From contig CM048843.1 in assembly GCA_026545765.1 (NCBI GenBank), positions 15,653,200-15,717,199 on the forward strand: a stretch of DNA of 64,000 bases. The letters run 5' to 3'. The position numbers and the translations under genes were made by a program. Source of the stretch: Plantago major (Eukaryota > Streptophyta > Magnoliopsida > Lamiales > Plantaginaceae). A model generated the notes under the pieces. That model saw only the letters and a list, made by a program, of their open reading frames with translations. It did not search any database and had not been told where the DNA came from. This document shows positions 46,355 to 59,107 of this stretch, one piece after another. The number at the start of each line of letters is the position of its first letter. Position 1 is the stretch's first letter.

Positions 46355-48614
46355 TCTCACTTATGGTACACAAAACTACACGCCTTATCAGGTATTATTA
46401 TTCTTATTTACATGATGCATATTGTCACTACTATTCTGTCTTATCTATGTAAAAAGAAGTCATTACAAGTGTTTGGGTGTACAACAAGACTAGTAATAAG
46501 TAACTGTTGTCTCTTAATATATTATCTTTAAATAACTTACCTAGAAATCGACCCGTCAAAATTTTCATTTACTCAATTGGATGGCACCTTCAAACCAAAA
46601 CAATATGTGGTCCGTTCAAATCTCACCATTAAAATGTTATTTTAAATTTATAATATCTGGACCAAGTATTCCGTTCGGTGCCAGGCATCCGAATACAATA
46701 GCCCGATGGGTTTACTATTTTGGACCGAATTAAGCCTAGCCACACATATTTGTATATTTTGAATTTTATTTGAACTTGTGGTTTAAGTTTAAACATACTA
46801 ATTTAGATAAGTGACATGGGCTTGGCTAATTTTAGTACTATATTGCATTGTACTAATGTTAGTACACCATTCAAAACTTGACAAATTGCACAATTAACAA
46901 TTAAAAAATAATTTATAAAACCTTTAATAATTCAGATACTTAGAATACTTATACTCATTTAGAACTTTTTATGTAATTTCTTTTAATAAATTAAAAATTA
47001 ATAAATAATAATCTTCACCTCAAACCACCACCACCACCATCCACCATCTCCGGTCACCACTACCATCTCCGGCCACTGCCATAGTTATAGTCAATGAAGG
47101 TTTCCCAATTCATTTCCACTACTCCCATAATGGCATCTAATGTGTCGGTGTGCTCAACCTCCCACTGCTGTCGACCCCCACCACCAGCTCCGGCCACCCA
47201 CCGCCACTTCCAATTACAGATCTGAATCTGGGTACAATGCTGCAACAATATGAATTAATGCTGCCGCGTCAACAATTTATGGTTACATTTCTCCCGTCTC
47301 GGAATGCTACAACGATATGAATGATGCTGCAGCGTTTTATGTTTCTCACGGTGGCGCGATGCTGCAGCAGTATGAATGATGCTGCAGCGTCACAATTTAG
47401 TGTTATGTTTCCCACAAAGGTTCAATACTAGCATAAATCTTGCTCGATATTTCACACCACAAAACTACGATTAAGCGTCTTTGATGTTTGATTAAGCGTG
47501 ACATCGTGGAATTGAACGAATGAAATGTGAAATTGAAAATGTATTGTGACAAATACGCTCTTGATTCATTTAGCTTAAAATCGGCCTACATGCTTGGACA
47601 TGTTTAAGCATGCCTAATTATTTGATTAATGTCTAAGCCCCTAGATTCATTCATATATGCGAACGATCTCTAATTCTCCAAATCAATTCATACCGGACCA
47701 ATAGTTACGATGACTGCATCAGCATGATGGATCGACTCAATTCTACAAATTAGTTGGACATGTTTAATGTTTCTTGCAACCATCTAGACATAACAACTTG
47801 AACCAACTCTAGTATGTCAGGTCGGTTAGCCTAATTCACTTTATATAAGCTTAATCCATGTCAACAAGTGAAATGTATCAATAAACCCAAACGGCAGCTA
47901 CCGAATTGTATAAATTCAAGCAATCCAATGAAATAATTAGAACAGTCAAATAATTTCAAGTCAAGTGAGAGGCGTAACCTCAATTGGTAACTCCAATAGG
48001 TTGGAGGGAACAAGAAAACGAGTCGACCAAGTCAAGGGGACTAAGAGATCATGGAGCTAGGATATGTTCTCTCAAAGAAAATTCCACATCTCCAACCATC
48101 TCCGAAAAATAAGATTCGTTAAAATGATCCGTTGACAATTCAACTATCTCAATAGGGGGAGAATGGTAGAGACTTTAGAGTCTATATGAGATCTACTACA
48201 TTTATTATATAATGATTGAACTATAATTTAGCTATTATCATCGTCGTCTTCTCCTAAGTTGTCATCTAAAGAATGAAACCAGTATCTATAAAAACAAAAG
48301 CTCTGTTCGTTTGAGCCTATATTATAGCTTGACAAATATTTTTACAACACTAGGAATCTAGTACAGACTAAAACTGCGAATCTAGGACAGACTAAAATTG
48401 CTTCGGAATTAGTTAAACCTAAGTATGACAATAGGTGCCCTGTTACTTTCCTCTTACCGGACCGTGTTCTAGGAAATGAAGACTTTCTGACAAAGGTTCA
48501 AGTTACTCAAACGTGGGTAATAATAGTACAGTGATGTTCCTTGTGAAGAGGTAAGTTAACCAAAATGAGGAGTAATTATGAGAACATGGTAACTAAGATG
48601 TAGTAAATGAGAAT
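46355..48614. other. intergenic region after the hydrolase cluster
   Basis: AT-rich. Around 47025-47065 there is a CCACCA-rich microsatellite, then a degenerate tandem repeat at 47236-47415 (separate entry). I see no gene. Confidence 0.6.
47236..47415. repeat. degenerate ~60-bp tandem repeat (3 units)
   Basis: Units contain AATGCTGCARCARTATGAAT, ATGCTGCAGCGT and TTATGTTTCYC, at about 47236, 47302 and 47356. Non-coding. Confidence 0.6.
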
Positions 48615-51477
48615 CTAATGAGCCCTAGTCATCTTGAGCTTTGGCGCAGCTTTCTTCATTTGGCGAGCACGTTCTTTAGTCTCTCTCTTGCGAAGAGCCT
48701 CGGCTGTCAGCTTTGCTTCAGCCTCCTCTATCTTCTTCCTCTGCTCAGCTTTCTTCCTCTGCAAAGCTTCTTGCCTTGCATTCTGAAGCTCTTTGTAAAT
48801 CTCCTGAGCAAGCTTTGACCTGGTTGCTTCAGTTTTCGACCGAGCCTGGTGTACAATTAGTAGTATAGAACTCATTAGTCATTATGTGATGCTTATGGAA
48901 TAATAGCAACAAGAAATGGAATAATAGCAGAAGTGCAGAACCCCAGTAATCAGTATAACACACAGCTTGTACTAAAAACCACATGTAATTTTGATTACTG
49001 AGATCACTTTTCATCTCCAGACTTAGGAAGACCTATGTAAAACTTTCACAAAACATTCTAAAGTTGAAAGAACGGGATTTGTTGTGCAGACTGTTTGACA
49101 CAGAGTAGACTGTATGCCTTGAAAATAATACCGGGGTCAAGCATATTCAGTATTCACCTACTAAAAGCTCAAAGTCAAATATTTAGTAAATAAAATGTAA
49201 AAGTAGACTTACATGCGAGCTGAGCTTGTATCTCCCAATGACGTCAATGTAATATGGTACAAGGGCAACTAAACGAGTCATTTCAGCCATGCGGCTAGCA
49301 TCAGGTAAAGCAAACTTAAATATTAGCATCTTCTTGCTCGAGCCAAAGTGGTTGTCGGAGAAATGCATTGAGATGAACCCTTTTCCGAATTTCTCAAAAG
49401 CCTTCTCACCAAAAACCTTCGCACATACCATTACAGAAAAATCACTTTAAATGATCCAGGGTCATACAACAATAAGCTGTATTGAAGTATTTGATTTGTT
49501 TCTCTATCAACAAATACAAGGCATTCACAAATTTATGATACCCAACTTTGAGCAGGTAACATAAAATGGCAAGCTTGAAATACTGGAACAGCATATATAA
49601 AGATAGTTGCGCAAAAAGAGGGGTGATGTAGAAGTTATGTATGAAAACGAACAGCATTCATCATATCAAGTGGATATTAAAAATAAACCAAAAAGATAAA
49701 ATGCAGACCATGGTAACATGAAGGATACACAAGATACCTAGAACTTGAGAATAATTTCAATGGTCACCAGGCAGAAACAAAATGGAGACAGGCTCTAACA
49801 AGCATTAAACACCGAGAGAATAGTTAATGCTCAAGAATTAGATTAATCTGGCACTACAACCCATATCTCCATACTATATGAAACCTTCATAAACGGGAAG
49901 CAAATTCACCAAACATCAAACTAGAACTGGTATACAGTTTCAATGAGCACTGAAGTACTAAAGTCAAGCCTCAACTAATATATAGTATCAGCAAGAATCT
50001 AATCACCAAGTATCAAGCGATATTTAGTATCAATGAATATCTAGGTACCAAGTATCAAATCAGAACTAGTATATAGTATCAATGAGAATCCAAGTCACGA
50101 GTATCAAACTAAAACTAGTATGTAGTATCAATGAGATATAATCGAGCTAGAAGTATCAATGAATATCAAGGTACCAAACGTCAAGCTCGAACTAATTGAT
50201 GTCCAATGCAATGGCAAAAAAATGGAACCAATGAAGTAATCACCCATCCAAACAAAATCACACGCATGACGCAACTAAAGTAAAAACCTTTTGCACAACA
50301 ATAACAAAGAGAAATTCAATTCACATAGCAGCACAGGAACACATAAATACATGCAATAAAATCAATATTCCCAAGAAATACTCAAATGAACTAACCGTAC
50401 CTGATCAAGAACTGCCTCAGTGATCAAATCACCAGCAACCTCCTTAGATTCCGACACAACCTGCAACTCCTCCACCACCCACTTCTTCCCATTCGGAGGT
50501 GCCACCAATCCTGCAAACCTCTGCAAGTCACTCTCCTCCTTCAACATCGTCTTGGCCAACTTCTTCTTCGCCAAAGCAAAAACGACCTGATCCATGGAAT
50601 CATCATTCATATAAACCTCAAACGTGATCTCATCCTTGCACGGCACCACCATATTATACAATCTCGATATCAAATCATGCCTACTCTTCAACTCCATAGT
50701 AGCCAGCAACCCAGAGCAAAACCTCCGTCCACTGGCATAAAACTTAAACACATTCTGCCCCTCCTTCAACAACAAAGGAGAGTCATCCGTCTCCCCTACT
50801 CCCATCAAACTAAAATTCTTATCGAAAATGGATCCTTTGGTCGCAAAGTTACTCGCCCACGCTAACGCCAGATTCTCATTCTCCTTCTTCCCAGTGAAGT
50901 AGTTAATCGCAAACATAATCAGAAACGAAACACAGAGCATCTCCACCCAATACGAACCCAAGCTGAACTTTTTCGGACCCAATTTCGACTCTTCCTCCAC
51001 ATCACCCTTCGATTCGGCACCAATTTGCTCAGACACATCAGAATCAGGAACTTTCTTAGTGTCAGATTGTACAGGAGGTGCAATTAGGTTTTCAGGAATA
51101 CCTTCGAATTCGTCCTCATCCCAGTACTCAAAGGAAGATGCGAAGGAAGGCGAGTTAGGGTTAGGTTTTTCCTGATCGGATTGGGGGAGATCGGGAGGGC
51201 CGTGGTGGGATTCGGGAGTGGTGGAGAGGGAAATTGGGGGAGGGGAAGAGCGGAGAGGAGGCGAATCGACGTCGTTGGAGTGTTGAGTTGGGAAATCGAG
51301 GTCTTCTTCATCGGCATCGAAGCCTTCGAAGTGGGAAGGGGAAGAGGCGGAGAGTTGGTGGAGGAGGAGGGAGAAGATGGAGAAGAGAGCGAAGAGGTAG
51401 AGGAAAGTGTCGCCACGAGGGAAAAGGAAAGAGAGGAGGAGTGAAGATGATGATGAAGAGGATCTGTTCTTCGCCAT
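48615..51477 (-). CDS. CCDC47 / DUF1682-family ER membrane protein (At5g49945-like)
   Basis: Three exons on minus: 51477-50401, 49416-49213, 48845-48615; 1512 nt, 503 aa, introns in phase 0. N-terminal hydrophobic signal/anchor (residues 12-45), acidic luminal stretch (EGFDADEEDLDF, EYWDEDEFEG), membrane segment 176-194 (YWVEMLCVSFLIMFAINYF), conserved cytosolic region with VYMNDDSMDQVVFALAKKK, then FGKGFISMHFSDNHFG and PYYIDVIGRYKLSS, and a basic coiled-coil tail (KKAEQRKKIEEAEAKL) ending KMTRAH. The order matches the Arabidopsis At5g49945 protein as I remember it. Animal CCDC47 is a subunit of the PAT complex that helps insert multi-pass membrane proteins in the ER; the plant role is inferred. 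Confidence 0.93.
49914..50200. repeat. degenerate tandem repeat in intron 1 of the CCDC47-like gene
   Basis: Five or six diverged units of about 55-65 bp built on ACTAGTATATAGTATCAATG, AATCYAAGTACC and AAGTATCAA. No coding signal. Confidence 0.6.
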
Positions 51478-52670
51478 GGTTGTTAGAGCTCAGAGAATCA
51501 ATCCAATCGGAGAAGAAGAAGAAGAGTACTGTGAATTGTGATTGATTGGATTTAGATTTACCCGTTTGACGAGCACTACGAGAAGAAGACACTACAGTCG
51601 CAATCATTTGTTTATTAACCCACCCCTACTCAATATTCATTCTCGCTGTTTTTACGAATGAATTGTCAAAATAGCCTTCTTCCAAAACATCGGGAGCTCG
51701 TTTAAGTAAAAATTTAAGTACCTTTGTCACTAATCGTTGGATTCTTACATGTTGTACATCTTTTTCTCGGTGAAATGCTTATAAATGATATATATTCAAG
51801 GTGGATAAAGATTCCACAAGTGAGAATATCAGACTGTATTTACACAAATTTGATCAATATGCTTATTGCTTAGTATTAAAAGTTCCATAGAAATCAATCA
51901 TGCAGTATACGCTAGTTATAGGATAAATAAATGATTTGAGGATTTGGAGAGATTAATGCAAAAAAGTTAGGGTCAACTTCATGTATCTTCCTAGTTAAAA
52001 GTTACAACTAGTTGTTCGAGTATCATGTTATTTTCTATGTAGTAAAGAATCTTTCTTTTTGAAACGGTTAAAAAAAAATTATCGACAAGCATTTACGAAC
52101 AAAGATATAGTGGTACAATAATAAATGTTTTATATAATAGTATTATCTAATTCATACCACCTAACAACAACTTTCACATGTATCATTCAAATCCAAATAC
52201 CACCGGAGCCAAACAATTTCTCTCAAAAAACCTTTTAATTATCGGCAAGTCGACTAAGATACAAGATCGTTAAAACCATCACCTCCAAAATAATTATCTT
52301 CACCATCTCTGATAAATTCAAGATGTGTGTGACAAAGAATATTAAATAAGCAACCTGATTCTGGTGTCAATGTTGATGATGAAAAAGAGCAAAGTGATAT
52401 GTGAGTAGTATTGGATATCCCTATAGAATGATAGATGTTGCACTGGATAGAATTGAAAACTAAAAAGGTTCACATAATAAACACAATGAGAACATATAGT
52501 ATTACAGATTCAGCTGCTGCATCAATTTTGAAGAAGAAAAAGATAAGGAAAGGAAGAAAAAAACAAATTATAATCAATACAATCACCCAAATTATACACT
52601 TCCAAAATTAACAAAATACATAGCATAACAATAGAACAACTAAATGAAAGCAATGAACACAAACTTGGCA
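51478..52670. other. intergenic region between the CCDC47-like and WEB-like genes
   Basis: Holds the promoter side of the CCDC47-like gene and the 3' side of the WEB-like gene. AT-rich, nothing else recognised. Confidence 0.5.
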
Positions 52671-53438
52671 TCAATTCCACTGCAATGGAGAAGCATGTAG
52701 AGCGCTATGAAGAGAACCAGATGAACCCTTTTTCTTGGAAAACAAATCTGCAACAAGAGGAATAATAGGCTTCTTTTTCATCACCACTTTCCTATCCTTC
52801 AACTTCTTTTCCACAAACAAACCTTCCTTATCCCCCAACCTCAATATCTCAGCCAAACTTGTTGACTTGCTCCACAAAAACTCCTCCTTTTTCTTCTCTT
52901 CCACCCTCGTTATTTCACCTCGAACCGGAGTCGTTCTCGAGGCCAAAACAGCCTTCCCGGCCGCATCCGCCTCTGCCATTGCCAGCTTTGACATGTTCTT
53001 GTGTAGCTCCGCGTTCAACGTGGCTAATGCTACCCCCGTCTCGGCTTCCTTCTCCTTGAGCAACTTGAGCTCGGCCTTGGTCTCTTCCAACTCCGCCTCG
53101 AGCTTCTTGACCGTGTCAGATAGCGTAGTCTCATCTCCGTAGTTTGAGCCATGTTCATTAGTGAACTTCTCATAGATCCGGTCTATACAAGAATTTTCAG
53201 ACGAAGACTTAAATGATGGCTCCCTTGGACTTGGTGCAAATAAAGGCACCTCTTTTTCGGGCAATGTGAAAGGCCTAGGAGAGTATATGTCTCCTACCAA
53301 GATCCGTTCTCCGAAAATCTCCACCGCCTCCTTGACAGAGCGAAAAGGGCGGGAACTGTCTACGTTGGAACGATAGTCCTTGGCCGGCTTATGATCCGGA
53401 TCAAAAACGTGGAGTTCTTGTTGATCCATGATCGACAT
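52671..53438 (-). CDS. WEB-family coiled-coil protein, short type (At1g75720/At2g17940-like)
   Basis: Single exon, 255 aa, starting MSIMDQQELHVF; the frame is open further upstream but without an ATG, so this start is used. The N-terminal motif SRPFRSVKEAVEIFGERI (residues 29-46) is the WEB/DUF827 signature (PFxSVKEAVxxFG). A coiled coil covers about residues 104-165 (KKLEAELEETKAELKLLKEK) and a basic tail ends KKKPIIPLVADLF...SPLQWN. WEB1 and PMI2 of this family stabilise chloroplast photorelocation movement; short members are uncharacterised, so the cell role here is open. Confidence 0.8.
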   Translation of the reverse strand: MSIMDQQELHVFDPDHKPAKDYRSNVDSSRPFRSVKEAVEIFGERILVGDIYSPRPFTLPEKEVPLFAPSPREPSFKSSSENSCIDRIYEKFTNEHGSNYGDETTLSDTVKKLEAELEETKAELKLLKEKEAETGVALATLNAELHKNMSKLAMAEADAAGKAVLASRTTPVRGEITRVEEKKKEEFLWSKSTSLAEILRLGDKEGLFVEKKLKDRKVVMKKKPIIPLVADLFSKKKGSSGSLHSALHASPLQWN

Positions 53439-54296
53439 TTTCGCAAACTTTTTGGAGAGATGAGAACTCAAATCTTGGCTAGAGATGGGAGAATGATGAA
53501 TTGGGATGCTGCTATATTGGAGGTATCTTTGCTTAAAAGTCAATAATACTTGGGAGTAACTAGCTAGTGAATGTGATCCTGTGATTTGAAAGTTAAGGCA
53601 ACAGGAGATTTTGTTGGAGATGTACGAGGTTGACAGAACAACTACCCAACGAACCAGTTAATGCAAATTATGGATAAACCTGCGACTGATCAAAAGTTGT
53701 GAGAGCTTTAATCTACGTGCATAATGTACTTATCATGGAAAAGGCTAGATTTGTGAAAGTGAGGGATTTAAAAGTGGTTGCTTATTGCGGAAGAGTTTAG
53801 TTTGTGATGGTAATTAGTAGTAGTATAATCTTTTATGAAATATATATAGGTGAATTGCATTTGGATTGTTGAGTTGTTTCTACTTCAAAGTTTCACAAGT
53901 TGTTGGAGAGTGATCAATATGGACAGACCTAATCTGCATTGTTAAGATGGAGGTTTGGATATGAGATTTTGTGTGTGATACTATGAATCCCCAAATTACG
54001 TGTGAAATATTATCAATATTCAAATCATTCTAACAAGGTATTCACTCTAAGTCAAACATGATTTCCACAAGACATAACTTAAAGTGAATTTATTTAAAAT
54101 GATAGATCGCCAAATATTCAATTAATTTTTAAACAAGAGAATTTTATCACAACAACTTGATACCATATAACTGTCACGCCTAAAAGATACGATCTAGTTA
54201 TCAATGGACTCCACTATGCTAAATCAATCGATCGAGGGCTAGCTTCAAGATTGAACCCTCGAACAATACAACTCAAAAGCCCGAACCCTTGGGCTT
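53439..54296. other. upstream region of the WEB-like gene
   Basis: About 860 bp, AT-rich, with no gene or repeat recognised. The CACTA element with its target duplication begins at 54297. Confidence 0.5.
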
Positions 54297-54299
54297 ACT

Positions 54300-55471
54300 C
54301 AATACAAAAAAATCCTGTTTTAGCGACGGAACTATCCGTCGCTAAAACAGGATCGATCCGTCGCTAAATCCGTAGCAACGGATCACACCCCGTCTCAATT
54401 TTGCTCGTCTCTAGATTTTTTGCGACGATTAATTTATCCGTCGCTAATTAACGACGGAATTAGCGACGGATAAAGTGTTGACCGGCTGAAGTAAAAAGCA
54501 GCACTATTTAGCGACGGATAACTATCCGTCGCTAAATAGTATTTTTTGTTTTTTATTTTTAATACGAATATTTCGACAATTTTATACGAATATTCAATGC
54601 GGATAAATCAATAATTTTATTCAATTCGGATAAACCAACAATTATATACGAATATTCAATACGGATAAACCGACAATTGTATACGATTATTCAATACGCA
54701 TAAACTGATAATTTTATTCAATACGGATAAATCGACAATTTCATACAATATTCGATAATACAATATACAACATTTAATAATAATTAATGCAAATAAGAAA
54801 TTACAAAATTAATAAGAAATTACAATAATAAATTATACAAAATTAATACAACAAGAATACAATAATTCAAATAAGATCTTGTTGCATCTTGACGAATCTT
54901 GGACGGAGGAAGTCGGATCGGGTCGTGGAGGCAGTGGACGGTGGTGGCAGTGGAGTAGCGAATCTGGTGGTGGACGGTGGTGGCGCTTGGTGGTGGCAAT
55001 GGAGTGGTGTGGTGGTGGAGTGGTGGTGGCCGTGGTGGTGGCAGTGAAGTGGAGGTGGTGGAGTGGTGGTGGCAGTGGTGGCAGTGGAGTGGTGTGGTGG
55101 TGGGTGGTGGTGGGAGTGGTGGTATAGTGGAATGGTGGTGGTGGGAGGAAGGAAGTAGGAGAGTTTAGGGTTTGTGAGTGAAGGGTTAAATATTAGGGTT
55201 TACTGCCGATTTTAGTTGTTAAAATACTTCTTTTTTTTTTTGAAAATTAAAAAGTCAACAGAAGTGACGACGAATAAAATTACCCGTCATTATTTAGCGT
55301 AGCGACGGATTTAACGACTGATTAGCGACGTATAGGGCGAAACGACGGATTTCGCCCTATCCGTCGCTAATTTGAGCGATCCGTCGTTAATTTTAGCGAT
55401 CCGTCGCTAAAATAGCGACGGATAAAATCCGTCGCCCCTAATGGTCGCTATTTTGCAGAATTCTTGTAGTG
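54300..55471. mobile_element. non-autonomous CACTA element
   Basis: Right end TTCTTGTAGTG (inverse of CACTACAAGAA); left end CAATACAAAAA is the mutated match. A 3-bp target duplication ACT is at 54297-54299 and 55472-55474, the size expected for CACTA. Both subterminal zones are packed with TAGCGACGGAT and its inverse (left 54330-54540, right 55265-55445), typical transposase binding arrays. The inside is AT-rich plus a GGTGG-rich microsatellite (about 54930-55145). There is no transposase gene, so it depends on another CACTA for movement. Confidence 0.9.
54930..55145 (+). repeat. GGTGG/AGTGG microsatellite within the CACTA element
   Basis: Low-complexity run of GGTGGT, GGAGTGG and GGCAGTGG. 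Its open frames code only Trp/Gly/Val repeats and are not a gene. Confidence 0.85.
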
Positions 55472-55474
55472 ACT

Positions 55475-56093
55475 ATTGTATCTTCCAAGGGACAATGCAC
55501 CTTGGGATCCAACCACGTCACCCTAGATGACCAACCTACTAGATCTAAGAAATAATGGGAACTGCTCGCCTCCCATCTTCTATATGTTCGAACCGTTGTT
55601 ATCAATGAGCTACGAATTAATTACTACCGAACTCTAAATCAGAACTTCGAACTCTCATTGACTCATATCCCCATTTGTTTAAATGAAGTCGATAAATAAC
55701 TCACCATCTACTATGTTATCAAGTAGTACAACATATTAATAAAATAAAATCACTTGGAAAGATTTATACATCATCACAAGTCAGAAACTAAACTCGGCAT
55801 TTACTTTCACCTGCAAAAAATATCAAATTCTGGTGAAATTGAAAGTAAAACCATGTAATACAAGTCAAAATTCAATAATAGGAAGAGTTTGACACAAACT
55901 TTTGTAGCTCAAGTACAATAAATATTTTAAGTTTCAAAATGGCGCATGCGAACAGAAGAGACTCGCTGTACCAAACGACAACGTATAAAGCAACAAACAT
56001 TACCAGCTCCATCCAATCGAACCACAAAAAAGGAAGCATCAAAACACACTAAATCGAATCAAACAATTGTTCTCTGAGCTGAAATTGACGGCC
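55475..56093. other. upstream region of the NFU-like gene
   Basis: Promoter-side DNA after the CACTA element, 619 bp, with no other feature recognised. Confidence 0.5.
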
Positions 56094-58201
56094 ATGGCTA
56101 TGGCGATGAATACCTCTCTCTACTCTTACACACGCCACCAAACCCTAGACCCTCCTAAAATCGCCACGGTCATTTTCACTTCTCTATCTCTTTCGCTCGC
56201 CATTCAATTAATCGTCTTATTCTTCTCATAAATCTCGATTCGCGATGTTTCTCAGGTTTCCAGCTTCTCCGGCAATCGAATATCCGTTTCCAGAAAGTCT
56301 ATTCAGCTTCAACGGTCATCTTCTCGTTATCGAAGGCGCTCAGGTGAGCTGTTAGGGTTTTTTTTTTTTAATTAATTTTTAGTTTTATAATTCACTCCTA
56401 ATTTTTAATTTCATGATCGGTATATGAAATTATGGAGCTGTGCTCACTTGTGATTTGTGAAGCAGTATTGTTATGGACTGTATTGACTTGTTGAGTAATT
56501 TTGTTGTGGCCTGTGTTGACCTGTTGAGTATTTTTGAAAATTTGTGTAGGTGTAGTAAAAGCAGTTGCTACACCTGATTCGGCTGTTGAATTGCCGCTCA
56601 CGGCTGAGAATGTCGAGATTGTGTTGGATGAAGTTCGGCCTTACCTCATTGCGGATGGGGGTAATGTTGCCCTGCAAGAAATTGATGGGAATGTTGTCAA
56701 GTTGAAGCTGCAAGGAGCTTGTGGCTCTTGTCCTAGCGCCGTTACGACTATGAAGTTGGGTATTGAGCGCCGGTTGATGGAGAAGATACCTGAAGTGGTG
56801 GCGGTTGAGTCCGTACCGGATGAAGAAACTGGGCTTGAGCTGAATGAAGAAAACATTGAAAAGGTAGGATTTTTCAGTTTTGTTTTTATTTCATCCCCAG
56901 TGGAGTAATTTCCTTATTTATTTCTGTGATTTATTGGCGTTTCTGGTTTAATTCTTGCTTTTATTTTAGGAAATTGAAATTACTTACTGTGATATAGGAG
57001 CATTAGTTAAGTTACAGCTCTATGGATTACATGCTAGGGGAAAGAGTGACTGGCTGGTAGGAATTCTGTAAGGTAGCTGTGTCTACAAGCTCATTACCTA
57101 TTGAAGTTGGTTATGGTGTCGACTAGTAGAGTATGAAACGAATCTAGAAAGTTACGGAATTATGGGAAGTAAAATAAAATTAAGACGGCCTGCTTTTTAC
57201 CTTTATGCATTTAGTCATAAGTTTGTTTCATTAACTTGGAGACTGAGGTCAAAACCACTAGGCCCCATGCGCCGATAACTCGAGGAAATGGGTTCCGTCA
57301 ATAGCAGAGAAAGTTTGTTCCAGACTGGATTTTGCATATGGAAAAGGAAAATTAGGTATAGAAAAGTAAAAATATCCAACTTGTACCTTTTATCTGGAAA
57401 TGTTCTCAGCCCGATCTAACTTCATGCTCTATAATGTATTCGAGCAATTGAAGTTAGTGTACACTTTGACATTTCTTTATTTGATTCTAATCTTACTCCC
57501 GTTGATAATATTAAGACTGCAGACTGGTGAAGTGATAACAATCTTGCTACTGCTATAAGCTAATAAACCTTTGTGACCGATTGACACTAGCACGCCCCCC
57601 TTGTCGCAGTTCATGTCTATACTCGGACGGATCATGTCATTTTATTGCCTGATACCCAACTATATAATATAAGCTAATAAACTTACTGATGTGCACAATT
57701 TAGGCATCCTAAAGTTTGATACAATCCTGTTATAATTTGCATGCCGTTAAAGCTGTCTACATGCTACACCTGTGCTTCCTGTTGTTTCTGTAAATGGTCT
57801 CTCCTGCTGCATTCTGTTTATGCATTGGTTATTGCTAAGAAGTAAGAAATATTTAATTTGTATTTCAGAACTGAGTTCTCTTCAGTATTTTAATGCTAGA
57901 GAGATGAATGTGATATTGGAATACTTGCCACTTCTTTCTCAGTGTCAAATCATTTCAACAATCGGCTGTGGAGTCTTTTTATGTAACCTGACAAGTTGTT
58001 GTCTAATAGGTACTCGAGGAAATAAGACCATACCTAGTTGGGGCGGCTGGTGGAGAATTAGATCTAGTAGAGATTGAGGAGCCGATAGTCAAAGTACGAA
58101 TAACAGGTCCTGCAGCAGGTGTCATGACTGTTCGAGTGGCTGTGACTCAGAAACTAAGAGAAAAAATTCCATCCATAGCTGCTGTTCAACTTTTGTCATA
58201 G
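56094..58201 (+). CDS. plastid-type NFU (NifU-like) iron-sulfur cluster scaffold
   Basis: Four exons: 56094-56168, 56256-56343, 56550-56863, 58010-58201; 669 nt, 222 aa, in phase. The first two exons give a Ser/Arg-rich N-terminus ([12 protein letters not shown], then [20 protein letters not shown]) like a chloroplast transit peptide. Exon 3 is a NifU domain with GACGSCPSA (Cys112 and Cys115), the CxxC that holds a [4Fe-4S] cluster; exon 4 is a second NifU-like domain in which the Cys pair is replaced ([10 protein letters not shown]). This two-domain layout is that of plant plastid NFU1-3, which pass clusters to plastid proteins including photosystem I. The exon 1 donor (ACGGTCATT) is weak, but it is the only in-phase choice I found. 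Confidence 0.93.
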
Positions 58202-58631
58202 AAGAGACTTATATAATCATCTGCTGGTGCCAAGGATCCCCATGAGCACTAAAGGTACAAGTTGCATTCTGAAATGAAGGACTCCATGTAAGTGGTGCTT
58301 AAACCTCTAATACGACGAGCATAGAAGGCTAAATTATGCAGGAAACTGTGCGTGAATCTGATTTGTTGGCTCCAGCTTACTGAATCTTAGCTGCCATGTA
58401 CATAAATACATCTATTTGTACCAGTATGTTCTTTTATAAGTTTTGTGAGCAATCTCCTTATCTTGTAAATTGAGTTCCTGCCTGTTGGCATCAACTCGTT
58501 ACAGAAAATTCATCATCTACTTGTCGAAAAGTTGCCAGCTTATGAAGTAACAGTATCATTTTATCAATATTGATTTTCAACGCCTAATATCTTTCATCTT
58601 TTTTTTCTTCTTACTACTTTTATCCGCTGCG

Positions 58632-58740
58632 TGCAACTGTTCAAACCGAGTGTTCTCGAGCCCTTTTTTAAGGATAGGGATTAAATCCAAGACTTCGCTT
58701 CATAATACTCGAGACCCTCGCAACTTAAAGCAACGATTGA
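58632..58740 (-). mobile_element. old, diverged copy of the same SINE family
   Basis: On minus it reads GTTGCTTTAAGTTGCGAGGG, AGTCTTGGATTTAATCCCTA and AAAAAAGGGCTCGAGAACAC, aligning in order with the A box, the B box and the AAAAAGGGCCCGACAGTGCT block of the SINE at 41150-41309. Decayed; no target duplication seen. Confidence 0.6.
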
Positions 58741-59107
58741 TCTTAATATCCATTGATTATCAACAATGGGAAACCTGGAATAGCTCCCAGACTTGGGCTG
58801 CACCTATGTTATTAAACTCGGAACCGGCAATCGAATAACTCCGGTGTAAATAAGCCCTCCCGGGAATACATCAAATGCACAGGGTTCAAGAAATGCACAA
58901 TGTTCGGAAATGCCAAAGTTTTCGCCAATAGGATTTCCTCCATGCCCACATCTCCAATTTAAGAGTTCCACCTTACATGGGACGAACGAACGTAGAAAAT
59001 TTGGTCAAGGGTAGCAAGATTTAAGATTTATAAATAGTCTTACAAGTGAACTATAATATATTTTCGCAAAGATTTATGATCACTATTTTAAAATACTGGA
59101 GACTAAG

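Noticed and set aside
47970-48070. tRNA or SINE head (GGCGTAACCTCAATTGGTAA)
   Set aside because: A-box-like only; no B box or target duplication found.
48618-48818. Plus-strand Leu-rich frame
   Set aside because: Shadow of the last, Lys/Glu/Ala-rich coiled-coil exon of the CCDC47-like gene.
51181-51545. Plus-strand frames opposite the start of the CCDC47-like gene
   Set aside because: Reverse complements of its Ser/Pro-rich N-terminal coding region; the minus-strand product is clearly the conserved one.
53439-53543. Upstream extension of the WEB-like frame
   Set aside because: Open, but it begins with a non-ATG codon; the first ATG is at 53438.
54879-55168. Open frames of Gly/Trp/Val repeats
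   Set aside because: Translations of a GGTGG microsatellite inside the CACTA element.
58650-58838. 62-codon frame after the NFU-like gene
   Set aside because: Covers the old SINE copy; no conserved protein feature.
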